In this document: piece after piece, positions 23,070-36,019 of the stretch | Layout: the number at the start of each line of letters is the position of its first letter | Numbering within the stretch: the stretch's first letter is position 1 | From: Reticulitermes speratus | Lineage: Eukaryota > Arthropoda > Insecta > Blattodea > Rhinotermitidae | Direction of reading: 5' to 3' | DNA: 64,000 bases | Assembly: GCA_021186555.1 (NCBI GenBank) | Contig: JAJKFL010000330.1 | Span: 27,023,444-27,087,443, forward strand | Program-made: the position numbers and the translations under genes | The notes under the pieces: model-generated | Told to the model about the DNA's origin: nothing | Databases searched by the model: none | What the model saw: the letters and a program-made list of their open reading frames with translations, nothing else

Positions 23070-23312
23070 AAGGTAAAGTTTTCGGCGCCAACGGCATGAA
23101 GGCACATAGGGGGAATAGAGATATAGATCCACTCATTCTTAACCTCAGCAGTAGGTGGAGGTGAGTGGTTAGCTTCACGTCTTGCCGCTTTACCCCTAGG
23201 AAATAATAGGAATAATAGGCTGGGTGCGCCCCACAGCCGGTAAGAAACTCTTGGAAAAGACAAAAATCTTCTACTCCTACCGGGATACGAGACCCGTACC
23301 GTCCAGCCGATT
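23070..23312 (-). mobile_element. SINE, family T
   Basis: Read on the minus strand it has 'gctggacggtacgggtctcg' (box B region), 'ggagtagaagatttttgtc', 'ggctgtggggcgcacccagc', a duplicated ATTATTCCT block, 'gtgaagctaaccactcacc' and 'atgtgccttcatgccgttgg'. It is missing part of box A. Confidence 0.7.
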
Positions 23313-23639
23313 AAAAAACAAGTAGTATTCGAGATGTTCTAATAACATTTCCTTTGTTCAATCCTTGAATTTGTTTAGAGAGGCTGAAAAAGCATAGGCC
23401 TTAAAACAGATTTATACAATGTACTGCGCCTTTGTGTGTGTAACTTCCGCCATCATATTTTCAGTCTAGGTTACATTTTCAAGATATAACCACAAAGTTT
23501 GCACGTCACCCTGTTTATAATTTTGAACACATCAAAATTATTTCGGGCACAATTTGTAAATATTTATCAATCAATTTAATAAAAATTTCACATTCTTTAG
23601 GTCAAATGGTTCAGTACGTATTTCTATCAAATCGAAAGC

Positions 23640-23810
23640 TAAATACAGTACTTGCGCGGCGGCCATGTTGTTGCTGTACCATCAATAAACATTCTTCACT
23701 GACCTTCAACTACTGAAGATGGTGACAGGTTCCTTCGAAACGTCGGAAACAACTTATCCAGCAACGCAGCGTCACATCCCACAAGAGCGGAATTCTTTAT
23801 TCTTAACCAA
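23640..23810 (+). mobile_element. Element with CTGAAGAT...GAAACGTCGG motif
   Basis: CTGAAGATGG at 23713 and TTCGAAACGTCGG at about 23734 are followed by 'cagcgtcacatcccacaaga', a block that also follows the motif near 34.9 and 51.5 kb. It is a single, unpaired copy of the GTCGG-type family. Confidence 0.5.
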
Positions 23811-25066
23811 ACTTGCATGATTAAAAAAAAAACACAATATTTCAGGACGCCTCTTTATTGCCAGCCTCTCTCACCAAGAGTTTGGTAGAAAGTTAACACT
23901 CGTAATTTTGAAAGATAGAACGGCATGTAGTGGGATGATATGCAATCTGCATTGAAGGTCTAGTGCCATTACTACAAAAGTAACTGTGGAAGTTTTTGAA
24001 AAAAATAGGAGTTTCGGAGGCCGGCTCTCTTCCCGTCTTCAGGTAAAAGAAAGTTGACCCCCATAAAGTAGGTTCTATTCTTTCTACCTGAAATCACAGA
24101 TAGATGCGAGTATAGCTTCCGAAACTTATTACCCAAACAGTGAAGAATAACCCTGCAGAATTCTCCTAAGACGGTATCTACGTGTTTGATTTAAAACGAT
24201 TTCCAATTCTCAGTCTGCCCACAATATATCACGACGTGCTGGCAATGCAACGACCTTCCAACCAGCACTGCAGGTCTCGTGAAGGCCGAAGAACTTCCCT
24301 CCAATTTGTATGTGAGGAAATACGTGCTTGCTGAACATCATGTGGTTAGGCATCCATTGTTTTTGTACAGAGGTCATTTCTTGCTGCATACATGACTCGA
24401 AGAGCGTTCTAGCAGTATCCTGATTTCCAGTAAAAAGATCAGTTTAAATCCCTGCTTCAAAAACTGATTTTTCCAGTAATAATCCTTTGTTCTCAAAGAG
24501 TTAGCCTACGTACATACATGTACACAACGCACGCACACACACACACACACAAATGCACACATATTAAAAGCGGTACAAGGATAGTCATGTTAAAGTATCC
24601 AATTAGATCCGTTGCATCCAGTAATTTCAACAGATATCGGGGTTAACTTGAAGTCCAGCACGTAACCCAGTGAGTGGCTTAGTCGTGTAGGCTGAAGGCT
24701 TTTACGACCTGGGAGGAGTCACTGTGGCTAAAGGCCTCCGTGGCTGTGGGGAGTGAGCCATATGTCATTTAATTCACCTGAAATTCGCCTTACAACAGAG
24801 GAAAGCCCTAGAAACTCACGCTCTGTCACCGGGAAGTCAGGTTTATTTCGTTCTGTCGACTTAGCCTCTTTGTTACCAGCAACCTTGCCAGGACTGCTGA
24901 TTTCCACTCAATTTCGGCTAAGGCCTCATGCGATCTCTATCATGGGACAGGTGAGCTGTGTATCAAGCAGAACACCGTTTCTGATGGACAGACCACTTCT
25001 CCTATTAAGGAAATGATCTGGCTATTACAACCAGATATTTTTCAAAGCACCTCTTCCTAAACACAA
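23811..25066. other. Non-coding with a CA microsatellite
   Basis: A CA run lies at about 24530-24551. No gene or recognisable repeat otherwise. Confidence 0.4.
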
Positions 25067-25350
25067 GCCGGGACAGCGTAGTCGGTACACGCGTAGTGAC
25101 TAGCTGGACAATCGAGGAATCGTGTTTATATTCGAGGCAACGACATTTTTTTCTTCTCTCAAAACCGTCCAGCCCAGCTTTGGAGTCCACCCAGTTTCTT
25201 ATTCAGTGAGCACCAGGGCTATTTCCCTGTGGCGTGAAGCTGACTGACACTCACCTCCATCTAGCATCGAATCTAAAAAAAAATATTGAGCTATATCTCC
25301 ACGCCCACATACATCTTCATGCCGTGCACAGTGACACCTTTACCTTTACC
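25067..25350 (+). mobile_element. SINE, family T, near full length
   Basis: Head 'gccgggacagcgtagtcggt' (box A) and 'gaggaatcgtgtttatattc' (decayed box B), then 'ttcttctctcaaaaccgtcc', 'gtccacccagtttcttattc', 'gaagctgactgacactcacc' and 'catcttcatgccgtgcacag'. The head to tail order matches the copies at 42.2 and 46.5 kb. Confidence 0.7.
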
Positions 25351-28184
25351 TGTTCTCAAATACAGCGAATATATTTTTATAAGACAACAAGTAAATTTAC
25401 GAGTCTATATCGCCCATGTTGGGTCAGCCCGATTTCTGGAACACAGACATCTTCTGACCTATCGTCCGACAAGATGCAGTCGCCGTAAAACCTACAGATT
25501 TTATTCATTCCGAAAACCTGTCGACAACATAAAAGGTGTCACGGTCAGGTGCTGGACTATCGCTTTGTTTCTCTTTCAACCATCATTAGTGTTTCAGGTC
25601 TATTAACCCCGTACATTTTGTCTAGAAATGCTGAGTTTTATTTACCACATCCGGTTCAATGACCCTTTCACAAACAAAGGCGTGAATAAATCATTTTCAC
25701 CTTTAAGTAAGGTACGATTCAGTAGAACCTTCAATTATCTGATGAAAGGTATACATTGCATTCTTACGTGTCTCAAGCTAAGAATTACTCTAGGTATCTG
25801 TACGTGGTGGAACACGGAGTATTTGAATTTCGAATAAACACATGCATACCGAGTGGAGGTTATAATTTTCAGGGCACTGCAATCTTTTAGCAATTTCTTT
25901 ATAATCGGTAGTGGAGATGAGAATTCTGCGTACAAACATCTGATGTGACCTCAAAAAACACACACACACACTCTCACAGCAAACAGAGAATTTTTGACTG
26001 GTCTTTTATGTAACAACATTACGAAGTAGCATGTGTTTATGCTGTTTACTTTACTGTATCAACTACAGGGTAAATATCAACAATATTCACATGGACGTTT
26101 TCCAGTGTCACAAATAGTCATGTTCAACCGTTCTCAAAAATCTCTACAACTACAGGGTTATTGAAGTCGAATATAAAATAATCATGTATGCGAAATAGAA
26201 AGGAATAGAAAAAAAACAGTGGCAACACACGTTAAATACTGGCTCTGTATTTGCAGGTTTTGACTGCAGAAATTTATAAAAGTATAATCAATAAAGATTG
26301 GTCAGTGTGCCAGCCGAAATCATGCCAGTTAGGGATTTATTTTCAGTAATCAAGTCAATCACAGCATTCTCTCTGTAGTAACTGCTTAAAGATAGGTATC
26401 ACCCTGAATTATATTTAAAGATTCGTTTCCTACAGCACAGTAAACACACTGCGTCTCGGTTATGAAAACCAATATATTAGTGCTGTGTAGGGAAATAATA
26501 GCTCTTTGTCCTGACAGTCACACAAAACACTTAAATGTCCCGTGTGGGCACAACGTAGAATATTTTTAAATGTTAAACCTGGCGGTACATACAGTAACAA
26601 TTAAGCTCTAAAGGGTTAACTGTAATAATTCTTGAGGAGCAATGATTCTTTCAGTTATTTAATAAATTCACTGTTGTTCACGGAGCTTGAAATTTCATTA
26701 CCTATTTCATAAGAGCCTGCCACTGGATAATACAATAAGACAGCTGAATCCAGCCTCTGTCACAACAGACCCTACTACTCTTCCATGTATATCCGGGCCT
26801 CAAAAGCGGTTTCTTCCTATCCTGTATTTCCTCATATCGTGTTATATTACCAATGGAGAAGTTCATATAGCTGGTGTTACGAAATTAGAAATTATGAACA
26901 TAGAACACACTCTTTTTCATGATGTTCATGCCGAATTTCGTGAAAATCAGCCAATTATACCTAAATATTACAGAATGACATAAAATCGCACACAAGGCAT
27001 TAGCATGCCGTATACAAAACTTAGATTAAAATATTTAAAACTAACCTCACTATTATTAATAAAATACGATAACGACGTGTTTCCTCTGCGCGATATTCAT
27101 ATCTATTTTTCATATATTGTTTTACAAGAAAAGTAGCAAACGGGCGAATTAAATTAAGCAAAATAAGGTATTCATCTCAAGAAACAAAGACTGAGTAAGT
27201 GTGAAATAAGCTAAACAAGATACTGAAACACTTGGCTGTTAATCACATTACCTTAGCAGGAAACAGTGAAAACAACGCCTTGAAGGCGCTGCATAATATT
27301 GTGCGCGTAAACTGGAGCATTCCTGCACGCGTGGTACTTAAAGAAGGAAGAAATGAAGGACGTTACAAAGAAGAGAAAACAAGAAACAAATATGAAACAT
27401 AGTAGGATACAAGAGGAACATAATTTGAATAGGGCTATACAAATAACAACATATATATATATATACATATAACTCAATGTTTTGGTCTTATTTGTTATTT
27501 CTAATAAAGATAATTAAATAATTAACATAATTTCAGAGCGATGAATCAAACATATAATTTGAAGAGCTGCTCATCCTTCCAGGGTGTTAGATAACCATAC
27601 GTTTGCTATGTAGGTGAGTGGGCCAAGCTAGATCTTAAAGCGCACTATTAGATATGCAAATTCTGGCCGGCCACGCTGCCGGCATACTTTTATATCGTTA
27701 AAATTGCTTCCCTTTCCGAAGAATTTTTTAACGAAGCTACTTCACGAGGAGACTTTTGTGCCTTAGACAGGTACGCAGAATTTGTCCTTAAATTGTTACA
27801 CGACCTAATCGTAGATGGAAAATGATATAAAAATGTATCTTGAGTAAAAATGGCATCAGGATACGGATTAGACTGAAGTAGCTCAGAGTAGGGCCCAATG
27901 GCAGATCCTTGTGACCACAATATTGAGCTCTCAGATAGCACAAAGCGCCAGAAATTTCTTCACGAAATAAACAATTATCAACTTCCCAAGGTGCACTCTG
28001 CTCCATAGACATATGCATATTTGGTGTTAATTTGTACACAGTAAGCTGCAACATGTGACCAGTGGTACGAGTAAAAGGGGCAGGTTAAATGTGAACATAT
28101 GTCGACGAAACTTGTCCACAGCTAGGTATAAGGGGAAATGTCTGCAGAGTCTTAATACCTAGTCCTGTCTGATATGGTGAAGGT
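25351..28184. other. Non-coding, old relics only
   Basis: Holds a CA run near 25955, a TA run at 27450-27470 and a 'gaatttcgtgaaaatcagcc' relic at about 26920-26970. No gene. Confidence 0.35.
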
Positions 28185-28392
28185 AAAATTAGCTATGGGG
28201 ATAAGCACGGGCCATGAAGGCGTATGCAGGTAAACCTCGACATAAGGTGAACGTGACCATCTTCACGTGCTGGCGAATTTGGGGACTGCCTCCACACCTA
28301 AAAGCCAAACAGCTGGGTTGAACTCAAAACCAGGACGTGGCTACCAGAAAAATCCTTGTCTCGACTACGAATCGAACCCTCTTTCTTAAACG
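28185..28392 (-). mobile_element. Diverged SINE fragment, family T
   Basis: Read on the minus strand it has 'agggttcgattcgtagtcga' (box B), 'ggatttttctggtagccacg', 'gagttcaacccagctgtttg' and, at the end, 'cgccttcatggcccg'. Order and spacing fit family T, with heavy divergence in the middle. Confidence 0.5.
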
Positions 28393-29724
28393 TTACTGTA
28401 TTTGGTGATATGTATGGAAATTTTTAATATTTATAACGACTCTTTATTAAAAACATAAGTTATCTTGTTACTAAAAACTTTTTCATACATAAATTTTCTT
28501 CCATAAAGTAATAGGTTTCGCTTGTATGCTACATTCTTTGCCCATCACATTTTCCTGGTTTCTTTAAGGCTAGCAATATAGGTAAAAAATTAAAATCTGA
28601 AAATTCCTCGTTCTGTATTATCACTCAATCCCTTTCTGATCTTATATTTTGACGTTTGTTATCCGTATACATTCACTGTCTGTACATCCCTCGGGTTTGT
28701 GACTTTGTGTAATTTCGTCATAAATGAGCTCTGTTTTGGGGTTGTTAACCTCACACCCGAACTGTTTGTTCAGTATATTTTAGGTGCCTTCCATTTGTAA
28801 AGCAGTCATCTCCATATGCCACTTGAGGATGCGCTGGAGCATGATGCTACGTCCCTTTGATGCTAATCATGTGACTCACACTACGCGAGAACGGTACACT
28901 TTCTCCTCATGTTTGTTTAAAAGACAATTCTTATTCACTCACTCTAGAGGCTTAAAGTATTTGCAGCCTACACAAATACTGGTTTGAGAACACATCCGTG
29001 TGTAGTTTGGTGACGTTTCAGACCCTATTCTCACGATTGTATCACACAAGAAATCCTGGGAAGGTACCGCGACGACCACTTTCCTTCAAACGTTCCAACC
29101 TGATACAACCCGAGGGCGATCACAGATGTCTTTACTAAATACAAATTAATCAGAGCCTTCTTGGCATAATTCTGTCGTTACGTAACAGATTTATTAGTAC
29201 TTACGGACAGTACCACCAGGCGGCAGGGAGAAGGACCTATGTTCCAGTCGGCGTTAAGTTCTTGACCTTTGACGAAAATAAATTTCCATTCTTGATAGCT
29301 TGCTGAATATTCTGAATGAAATGGATAACTTTTAAGCGTATAATAGTGGAACAATGGAGGGGTATTTTGTAAAAACCCTAGCCAGAAATTAGAGTTGTTA
29401 TACTGCTGCCAGACGAAGATAATTAAAATTAATTATGTGATAAAAGCTGTACCGTAGGTGCACAATGACTAAGAAAGGCTCCTTCCATTTTTTCAATTTG
29501 AGATCATTTAGATGCACGCGGGAGGATTACAAAATACAGGACTATGTAGGAAGGAATCGAGTGTAGTGCTAATGACGAAGTAATACATATTGCTGAAAAT
29601 AATACATTGTCTGTCAATGTTTAGTTTGTATCTGAGGGCCAAATAACTCAACCAGTGTTGTAACAGTTGGTCAAGCGGCGACTGAAAGAATTTTATCTTT
29701 GTTGTTGTGTGATGAACTACATAG
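28393..29724. other. Non-coding, unassigned
   Basis: A degenerate GACGTTTC at about 29010 may be a remnant of the dispersed motif. No gene seen. Confidence 0.35.
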
Positions 29725-29867
29725 CGACCATTATTGTATCACTATTTTCAATCTATACGGACAAACACAACAACCTTGTTGTGTTTGTCCGTATAGATTG
29801 AAAATAGTGGCATATACGCGCACAACGAGATGGGTAATCCAAAAAAAAAAAAATCGACCATTATTGT
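29725..29867 (+). mobile_element. 117-bp poly(A)-tailed insertion with 13-bp TSD and perfect snapback
   Basis: CGACCATTATTGT occurs at 29725-29737 and 29855-29867. Between them lies a perfect inverted repeat with 34-base arms (29740-29773 and 29776-29809) and a 2-base loop, then about 30 unique bases and A13 (29841-29853). The TSD and the poly(A) show target-primed reverse transcription. The snapback suggests twin priming or template switching onto the same RNA or the nascent cDNA. The source RNA is unknown. Confidence 0.9.
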
Positions 29868-32059
29868 GTTCTAAGGCCAGTTAAAGGGAAAAAAAGGATA
29901 AGTAAAATATTTCAATAAAGTGGATTTTGTAGGTACTATTGCCCAAAGCCTCCCCCTAGATCGCAATGTCGTTTAGAGCAGCTGTTATTATGTCAAGATT
30001 AGCATTTTAGTAGCTGTATTTCCACAATTTTTCAAGCTATTCGGATAAGACATTTTTCAGCAGTTTATTTTTAACACTTTCCCGTTTCAATTTCAATGAT
30101 ATCTATAGTAGTACATTAATAATCAGCACGTACAATTTTGTGAACCATTTCTCTGCATAATTTCCGACAAGTACAGATTCAATTACTTTATTTTCTTCAG
30201 ATGTTACCTCCAATTCTCGCATCGTCACCACTTGTAATTCTTTACACTTAAAGAATGTTTAATACGGATTTTACAGGTATGTTGATTGTCCATAACCACA
30301 CACAATTTCACCCTTCCAGCTGCCAATAAAACCAAAGCTAAATATAAGCACGGATTTCGAGAGACCAAAATCTTATACTTCCACATCCTGAAAAGAATTA
30401 AAGAAAGAAACAAACAAAGAAGATAAATATACATATATAAAATAAAAATTGCACTATTTTTCAGCAATGTAACTGTAGACTCATACATTAACTTTACTTA
30501 GAATTCACGCAGAAGCTCAGGCAGCAGCTATGTTGGTCCTATAGGAAGAATAAAATTAACATGAATGTAGGTTGAGCTGTCATTAGTAGCGCGATGCTTA
30601 TGCCAAGTTTAATGAAAATCGGTACTCAGTCGCCAAATTGTTAGGGAGAGGGGGGACAGAAAATGGGACAGACAAACAAGATGACAACACATGACTATAA
30701 TTTCCTTATAAAAATGAGAATGTTAATGTACTGGCACAGTCTTATAGCATCATTTATGCAAAACGAAGCCAACTTAAATTTCCCGATGTATATTGTTGTG
30801 AAATACACAAATGGTAGACATGACGATCATTGTGCATGAAGGACGTAATACGGGGAATTGAACTGTTTAACACGAGACACCTGCCACATTGTCATAAGTT
30901 ACGCTACCCGCAAACGGTAATTAACTTTGTGCGAATAGAAAGTGCCACTTGGCCACATTCGCCTTGGGTGAAATGTTAAGACTCACATAACCTGACATGT
31001 CATAACATCCGCACTGGGAAAACTTCAGGTTCTTTGTGTGTCATAACTGTCATACGTCTATAGATAGTTACGTGCAATGTTTTGACTGTACGTTCAATAA
31101 AACTTCTAGCATGCTTTTTCTCATTTTCTTCCTCCCTGCCTCTGCTTCTACTTCTACTCTTTTCTTCTTCCTTATAGACAGTCAAACGAAAGGCACGCTT
31201 CTATAAACATCACATCTGTATGTAAGCCTATGTGTGTCTCTCCGCCCTAATAAATCCGGAACAAAGTGATGGACTATTTATTATTCAGTTAACCAACAAA
31301 TGCACAAACATAAACTACTTTATAGTTTTTATTAGTAACGATGTGATGGACTTTCATAAAAGGTGGAATGAATGTCGTGTCATTCTACATGACTCCATAC
31401 AAATAACTTCAAAATCCCCACCATTACTACCACCAACATGGCGGTCTTACAAGAATCTTTATTAAGCATTAGCACCAGTTTGCCTTTCTACGGTTCAACA
31501 AAATATTCATCAATCCTCTGGAATAGTATAATATGACAATATGAGTGTAATTTTTATAGGAAGTAGAAAAATATTTATTTGTATTTGTGAATCGTGTCGT
31601 ACGCATGTAAGACATAAATTAAATACGAGAATTTTTAGGCTTTCGCAGCGGTGTGTTGGAGGTTTCCGTTCTTCTGAGATGTGACACTGCGTCACAAGAA
31701 CGGAAACCACACAAATAAAGTACTGTGTTTCAAAATAAGAGGCAAAAGCGGACTAGAATAAAATGTAAGGTAATCGTAGATGTCACTATTTCAAGTTGGC
31801 ACAAACACAATGCATCTGTACACAAAAAAAAAAAAAAAATTGAAAAGGTTCGAGAATAAGATATCCTTAGGTATCTTGGGCAATTATAGTGTTTAAGAAC
31901 ATGAATAATCGATATTTACTAAATCCTGCTAGCTGAAACTAAAATATACAATGTAATTTTCTAATTAGCACCATATTGTTCACCTCAAGCTTACTGGAAC
32001 GTTCGCCACGAAATTCAGTTGGTACTGAACGAACAACTCCCACAGAGCATATTTCTTGA
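29868..32059. other. Non-coding, old relics
   Basis: Includes an old LINE 3'-UTR-like phrase at about 30600-30690 ('tttaatgaaaatcggtactc') and an A16 run at 31824-31839. No gene seen. Confidence 0.35.
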
Positions 32060-32360
32060 AAAGGTGTCAGTCAGCTGATCAAGGAATTCCCCCGCCTTTA
32101 CGACAGCCGAAGTTTCATTGCCGTCTAAACAATAACCTGCCCATGTATCCCATCCTGAACCAGGCGAATTCAGTCCACGATCTCACAGTTTATTGCCATA
32201 AAATCCAATTTAATATTATCATCCACCTACGCATACAGCTCCCAAATTGTCTTTATCAGGCTGTCCGACAAAACTCTACTACCACTTTCTCATTTCGCCC
32301 CCCCACCCAAATGTGCTATTAAGTCCCGCACATCACACCCTCCTTGCTTTGACTACCCTA
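32060..32360 (-). mobile_element. LINE 3'-end relic
   Basis: Reverse-complemented it gives the shared tail around 32060-32130 ('aatgaaacttcggctgtcgt', 'ggaattccttgatcagctga'), then the decayed 'gataatattaaattggattt' block. Stops occur in all frames. Confidence 0.6.
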
Positions 32361-33130
32361 AATTATGTGGTAAAGAGCACAAACGGTGAAGTTCCTCATA
32401 GTCTAATTTTCCGCCAATAGCTTCTTACTATGCCCCTCCCTGTTACAGTATTCCTAACATACAGAAAGAAACTTAAGTTTTATTCAGTGTCGTAGTTAAC
32501 AGAGCTTGTTCTAGCCACTTAAGCCTATCTTAATTAACTTGTGGAAAATAAATCTTGCACTTTCTTTACTCTGCTGAAGCTTTTATTGTGTACATTGAAT
32601 AACGTGCTGAAGGGATTCACGTTGTTACATTTAGCACTGCAGTGGAAGAGAAAGTTACGACGCTTGCTCTACGTAACATTCTGTAGTGAATTCCTTGACT
32701 GCTTCGTTACGTAGAGGATTTCCGTAGGCTTTCAACGCGCACAAATGTTACTTTGTGGTACTGCAATTATATAAATTGTTATCGTGAGATTTCAAACATA
32801 TCACGGCTACTTCTGAAAGAATCTGCCTTCGTTACGGATGTCACGTCCAGTTCTTTTCACTCATGGCTCTGCAGCTTGCTTTTTTCTTTTTCGCTTCCTG
32901 ACTGTTACCTCTTGACAAACTTATGCCAATTCACCGGAACGACTTTCTCGTGAACGGCTACCGGTGGATTTACCGGATTTCCTGGTCCTGATACGCGAGT
33001 GACGATTCCTTCTTTCCACTTATTGAAGTGACTGTCTAGATCATGTGGAGGGTGGGGAATGTACGAGTATCGGCGAGCGGCGAGGACCCACGGCATACGT
33101 AAGAGAAAAAATGAAAATGTAAGCAACAGC
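32361..33130. other. Non-coding, unassigned
   Basis: No repeat family or gene recognised between the LINE relic and the microsatellite. Confidence 0.35.
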
Positions 33131-33668
33131 ATGTATGTATGTATGATGATGTATGTATGTATGTATGTATATTATGTATGTATGTATGTATGTATGTACG
33201 TATGTATGTGTGTATGTATGTATGTATGTGTGCATGTATGTATACTTGTATATGTATGTATGTATGTATGTATGTGTGTATGTATGTATGTATGTATGTA
33301 TGTACGTATGTATGTGTGTATGTATGTATGTATGTATGTGTGCATGTATGTATACTTGTATATGTATGTATGTATGTGTGTATGTATGTGTGTATGTATG
33401 TATGTATGTATGTATGTATGTGTGTATGTATGTATTGATTATGTATGTATGTGTGTATGTATGTATGTATGTATGATGTATGTATGTGTGCATGCATGCG
33501 TGTACGTACGTATGTATGTATGTATGTCTGTATGTATATATGTATGTGTGCATGTATGTATGCGTGTGTGCATGTTTGTATGTACGCATGCATGCATGTA
33601 TGTGTGTGTGCATGTATGTGTATGTATGTATGCATGCATGTATGTATGTGTATATGTGTATGCACGTA
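33131..33668 (+). repeat. TATG tetranucleotide microsatellite, about 540 bp
   Basis: Long arrays of TATG with TG and CG variants (GTGTG, GTACG, GCATG) and several 2-base phase breaks. An internal block is near-duplicated: the stretch at about 33199-33260 (ending TATACTTGTATATG) recurs at about 33307-33368. The long open frames on both strands (alternating Met-Tyr-Val-Cys or His-Thr-Tyr-Ile) are artefacts of this array. Confidence 0.98.
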
Positions 33669-33939
33669 CAGTACAGCCTCTTTAATACACTGCAAGCTTC
33701 TTTAATCGTGTTATAGGGAAGGCTGTCTTAAAAACAAGTTCGATGCAGAATATACCACACTGGACTGGCCGATAATCTGCTTGGATGGTGACGTACATAC
33801 TAACTACATACATTATTTGCTACATACCAGAATTAAACTTTTTATCCGTATTTTAAACTGTAGACGTATTTTAAACCACGTAACTTTAATATTTAATATT
33901 TCACATGTGCATCGTTCACATAAGTTTTTTAACATTCAA

Positions 33940-34115
33940 TGTATTTATTCTTCGTAACGCACCTCCCTGACGTAGGCCACATGAGTGACCGAAACATGTA
34001 GCAGGTATTACTACGTTTATAGCATATTTTCATAAACTTGTGTGCATTTGTTGGTTTTAGTCACCATATCTAACTGTTCAATGCACGGTTGTGGATCATT
34101 TAAAACTATTTCAAG
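33940..34115 (+). mobile_element. Element end with CTGACG-hairpin-GAAACATGT motif
   Basis: CTGACGTAGGCC-acatgagt-GACC GAAACATGTAG at 33967-34000 is followed by 'tgtgcatttgttggttttag' and 'caatgcacggttgtggatca', which match the downstream blocks near 7.2 kb. Confidence 0.5.
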
Positions 34116-34735
34116 ATCGTTCCTCACCGCAGCCATGACTGAAGGAGACCACAGCCTTCAGCAGTAAAAATGCCGTGAAATTGACAGCAAACCATGTAGT
34201 GATAAAAGTCTTTGTGTAGCCGTCTGTTGGACTGTTACTGATACTGTATCTCTTTCATTTCATTCTTCGGTCCACCTTCTTTTTTTTTTTCTATTTTTGA
34301 GACAAAAAAGAAATAAAAATTACTGAGTCAAAACCATCCTTATTCTCAGTTGAATAATTTATTATCTGGACTACCAAATACAGAATACTTCGTGTGTAGA
34401 CAAAGTTCCCTGCAACTAGGTATTCCTGACAGTACAAAATCGATAAAAACTGCTTATGTTGTCGCGTAGTGGTAAGTTCCCATGACAACGGACAGAATTG
34501 ATCCGTCGCCATATGTATGTTATTAAAGGAAGGAAAGCTAAAATTGGGTCTTTTTGGCCTAATTTCGTTCACGTACAAAGAAGGACACGTATACTTGTCA
34601 TATCCTGTAACTCTCTGCCTTAATAACTTTTTGAAAAATCTACGAAGTTTCATGAACTGAAGAGAGCATTTAGTCTGATGACGCTATAAGGCATACGAAA
34701 CACAACAAATGTGTAAGATCCCAAAATACGAGTTC
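34116..34735. other. Non-coding, unassigned
   Basis: No gene. The 120-codon minus-strand frame at 34291-34653 has no recognisable motif. Confidence 0.35.
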
Positions 34736-34975
34736 TGTATGAAATATGAGATTTGAGGTTCTCACATAGGTGATATGACGATTATGGCCTTTTGGTATGT
34801 AGCGTTATATAGCCTATGTATTACAGCGGTACAACAGTTTTGGAGAAACGTGCTTCCTGCACCTTCGGGAGAGAATAGACTCCTCCGAAACGTCGGTACT
34901 TGTCTATCGAACTGCAAAGCTTCACATTCCAGAAGACCGTAACCTGCAAGAAACGTTTTGTGTTGACAATTACAG
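34736..34975 (+). mobile_element. Element of the 'gaggttctcac' / GAAACGTCGG family
   Basis: Begins 'gagatttgaggttctcacat', the phrase found twice near 51.4-51.6 kb. It carries GGGAGAGAATAGACTCC-TCCGAAACGTCGG at about 34868-34897, then 'cttcacattccagaagaccg'. The two phrases appear in one unit here, which ties them to the same element family. Confidence 0.5.
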
Positions 34976-35472
34976 TCACGATGATAGTAGGAAATTTAAG
35001 ACAAAATGCGCAAAACTTACTAAAAAGAATTTTGCATGGAACTAGAATGTCATATTTTAAATTTTTCGGTAAAACAGAACACCACATTTTACAACTATTA
35101 ATTTCTCGTACTCCCTAGCCTCACCATAAAGGAGAAAAAGGAAACTAAGAATCATAAGTTGCAGCGGGCACTTCTTGTTTTAAGTTTCAATTATCATCTT
35201 CACTACCACTATTATCGTCGTCATGGATTATCAATTTTAATGCCCTATCTCCATTAGAACCACATTCCTAGTGTGTGCTTGATCTTAATCGTAACTTTGC
35301 CCTGACCACCTGACTACGATAATTCAGTCTACAAAGTTTATCTCCTTTCCTGCACGTAGTAATCCACTAAAATCCTTATCGACCTTACATTTCTAAGTAT
35401 TTATATATGAATTTTTATATTATCATGTGGGCAATATACAGATAAGGAGTCATAAAATTTCTCATTATATTT
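34976..35472. other. Non-coding, unassigned
   Basis: No gene or recognisable repeat. Confidence 0.35.
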
Positions 35473-35922
35473 AATTTATATGATTACTCTTCTCCTCTCT
35501 CTCTCTGCTACGGCTCGACAGCCCTATATGGGCCTGGGCCTCTCGTTTCGTCGAGGTTTCATGATCTCACACATTTGAGACACACCACACTCGGTAGGAC
35601 TCCTCTGGACGAGGGACCAGCTCGTCGCAGAGAGCTCTACCTGACATCACACAACACTCACAAGAGACAGACATCCATGCCCCCGGTGGGATTTTTTTTT
35701 TTTTTACTAATTCCTGGGTTTTTCCCCTTTGATCCATTTTTTTCTGTATTAGTCCTTTTTCGTCCTTTCATGTCACTTACGGTCCACAACCGTCTTTTTA
35801 CAACACAACACAAACATCCATGCCCCCGGTGGGATTCGAACCCACGATCCCCAGTAAGCTAGCGGCCGAAGACCCACGCCTTAGACCGCACGGCCACTGG
35901 GATCGGCAATTTATATGATTAC
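35473..35922 (-). mobile_element. Composite tRNA-derived SINE with 15-bp TSD
   Basis: AATTTATATGATTAC flanks it at 35473-35487 and 35908-35922. On the minus strand a complete tRNA-like head (35907 to about 35820) has box A TGGCCGTGCGG and box B GGGTTCGAATCCC. Next comes a body of about 130 bp ending in A13, then a second piece that restarts inside the same head ('atcccaccgggggcatggat') and continues into the body type seen at 926-1254, ending in AGAGAG. One outer TSD encloses both, so they probably moved as one unit or by nested insertion. Confidence 0.9.
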
Positions 35923-36019
35923 ATAACAGGAAAATAAAGAAACAAGCGATGAAGACGCATGAGAAAAGGAAATTAAAGTTTTACGCTTTCTTGACAGTAG
36001 AAGTTGAACATTTAGCTTT

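Noticed and set aside
33036..33716. Long open frames on both strands (up to 219 codons) in the TATG array
   Set aside because: Pure microsatellite translation (His-Thr-Tyr-Ile or Met-Tyr-Val-Cys periodicity) present on both strands at once; not a protein.
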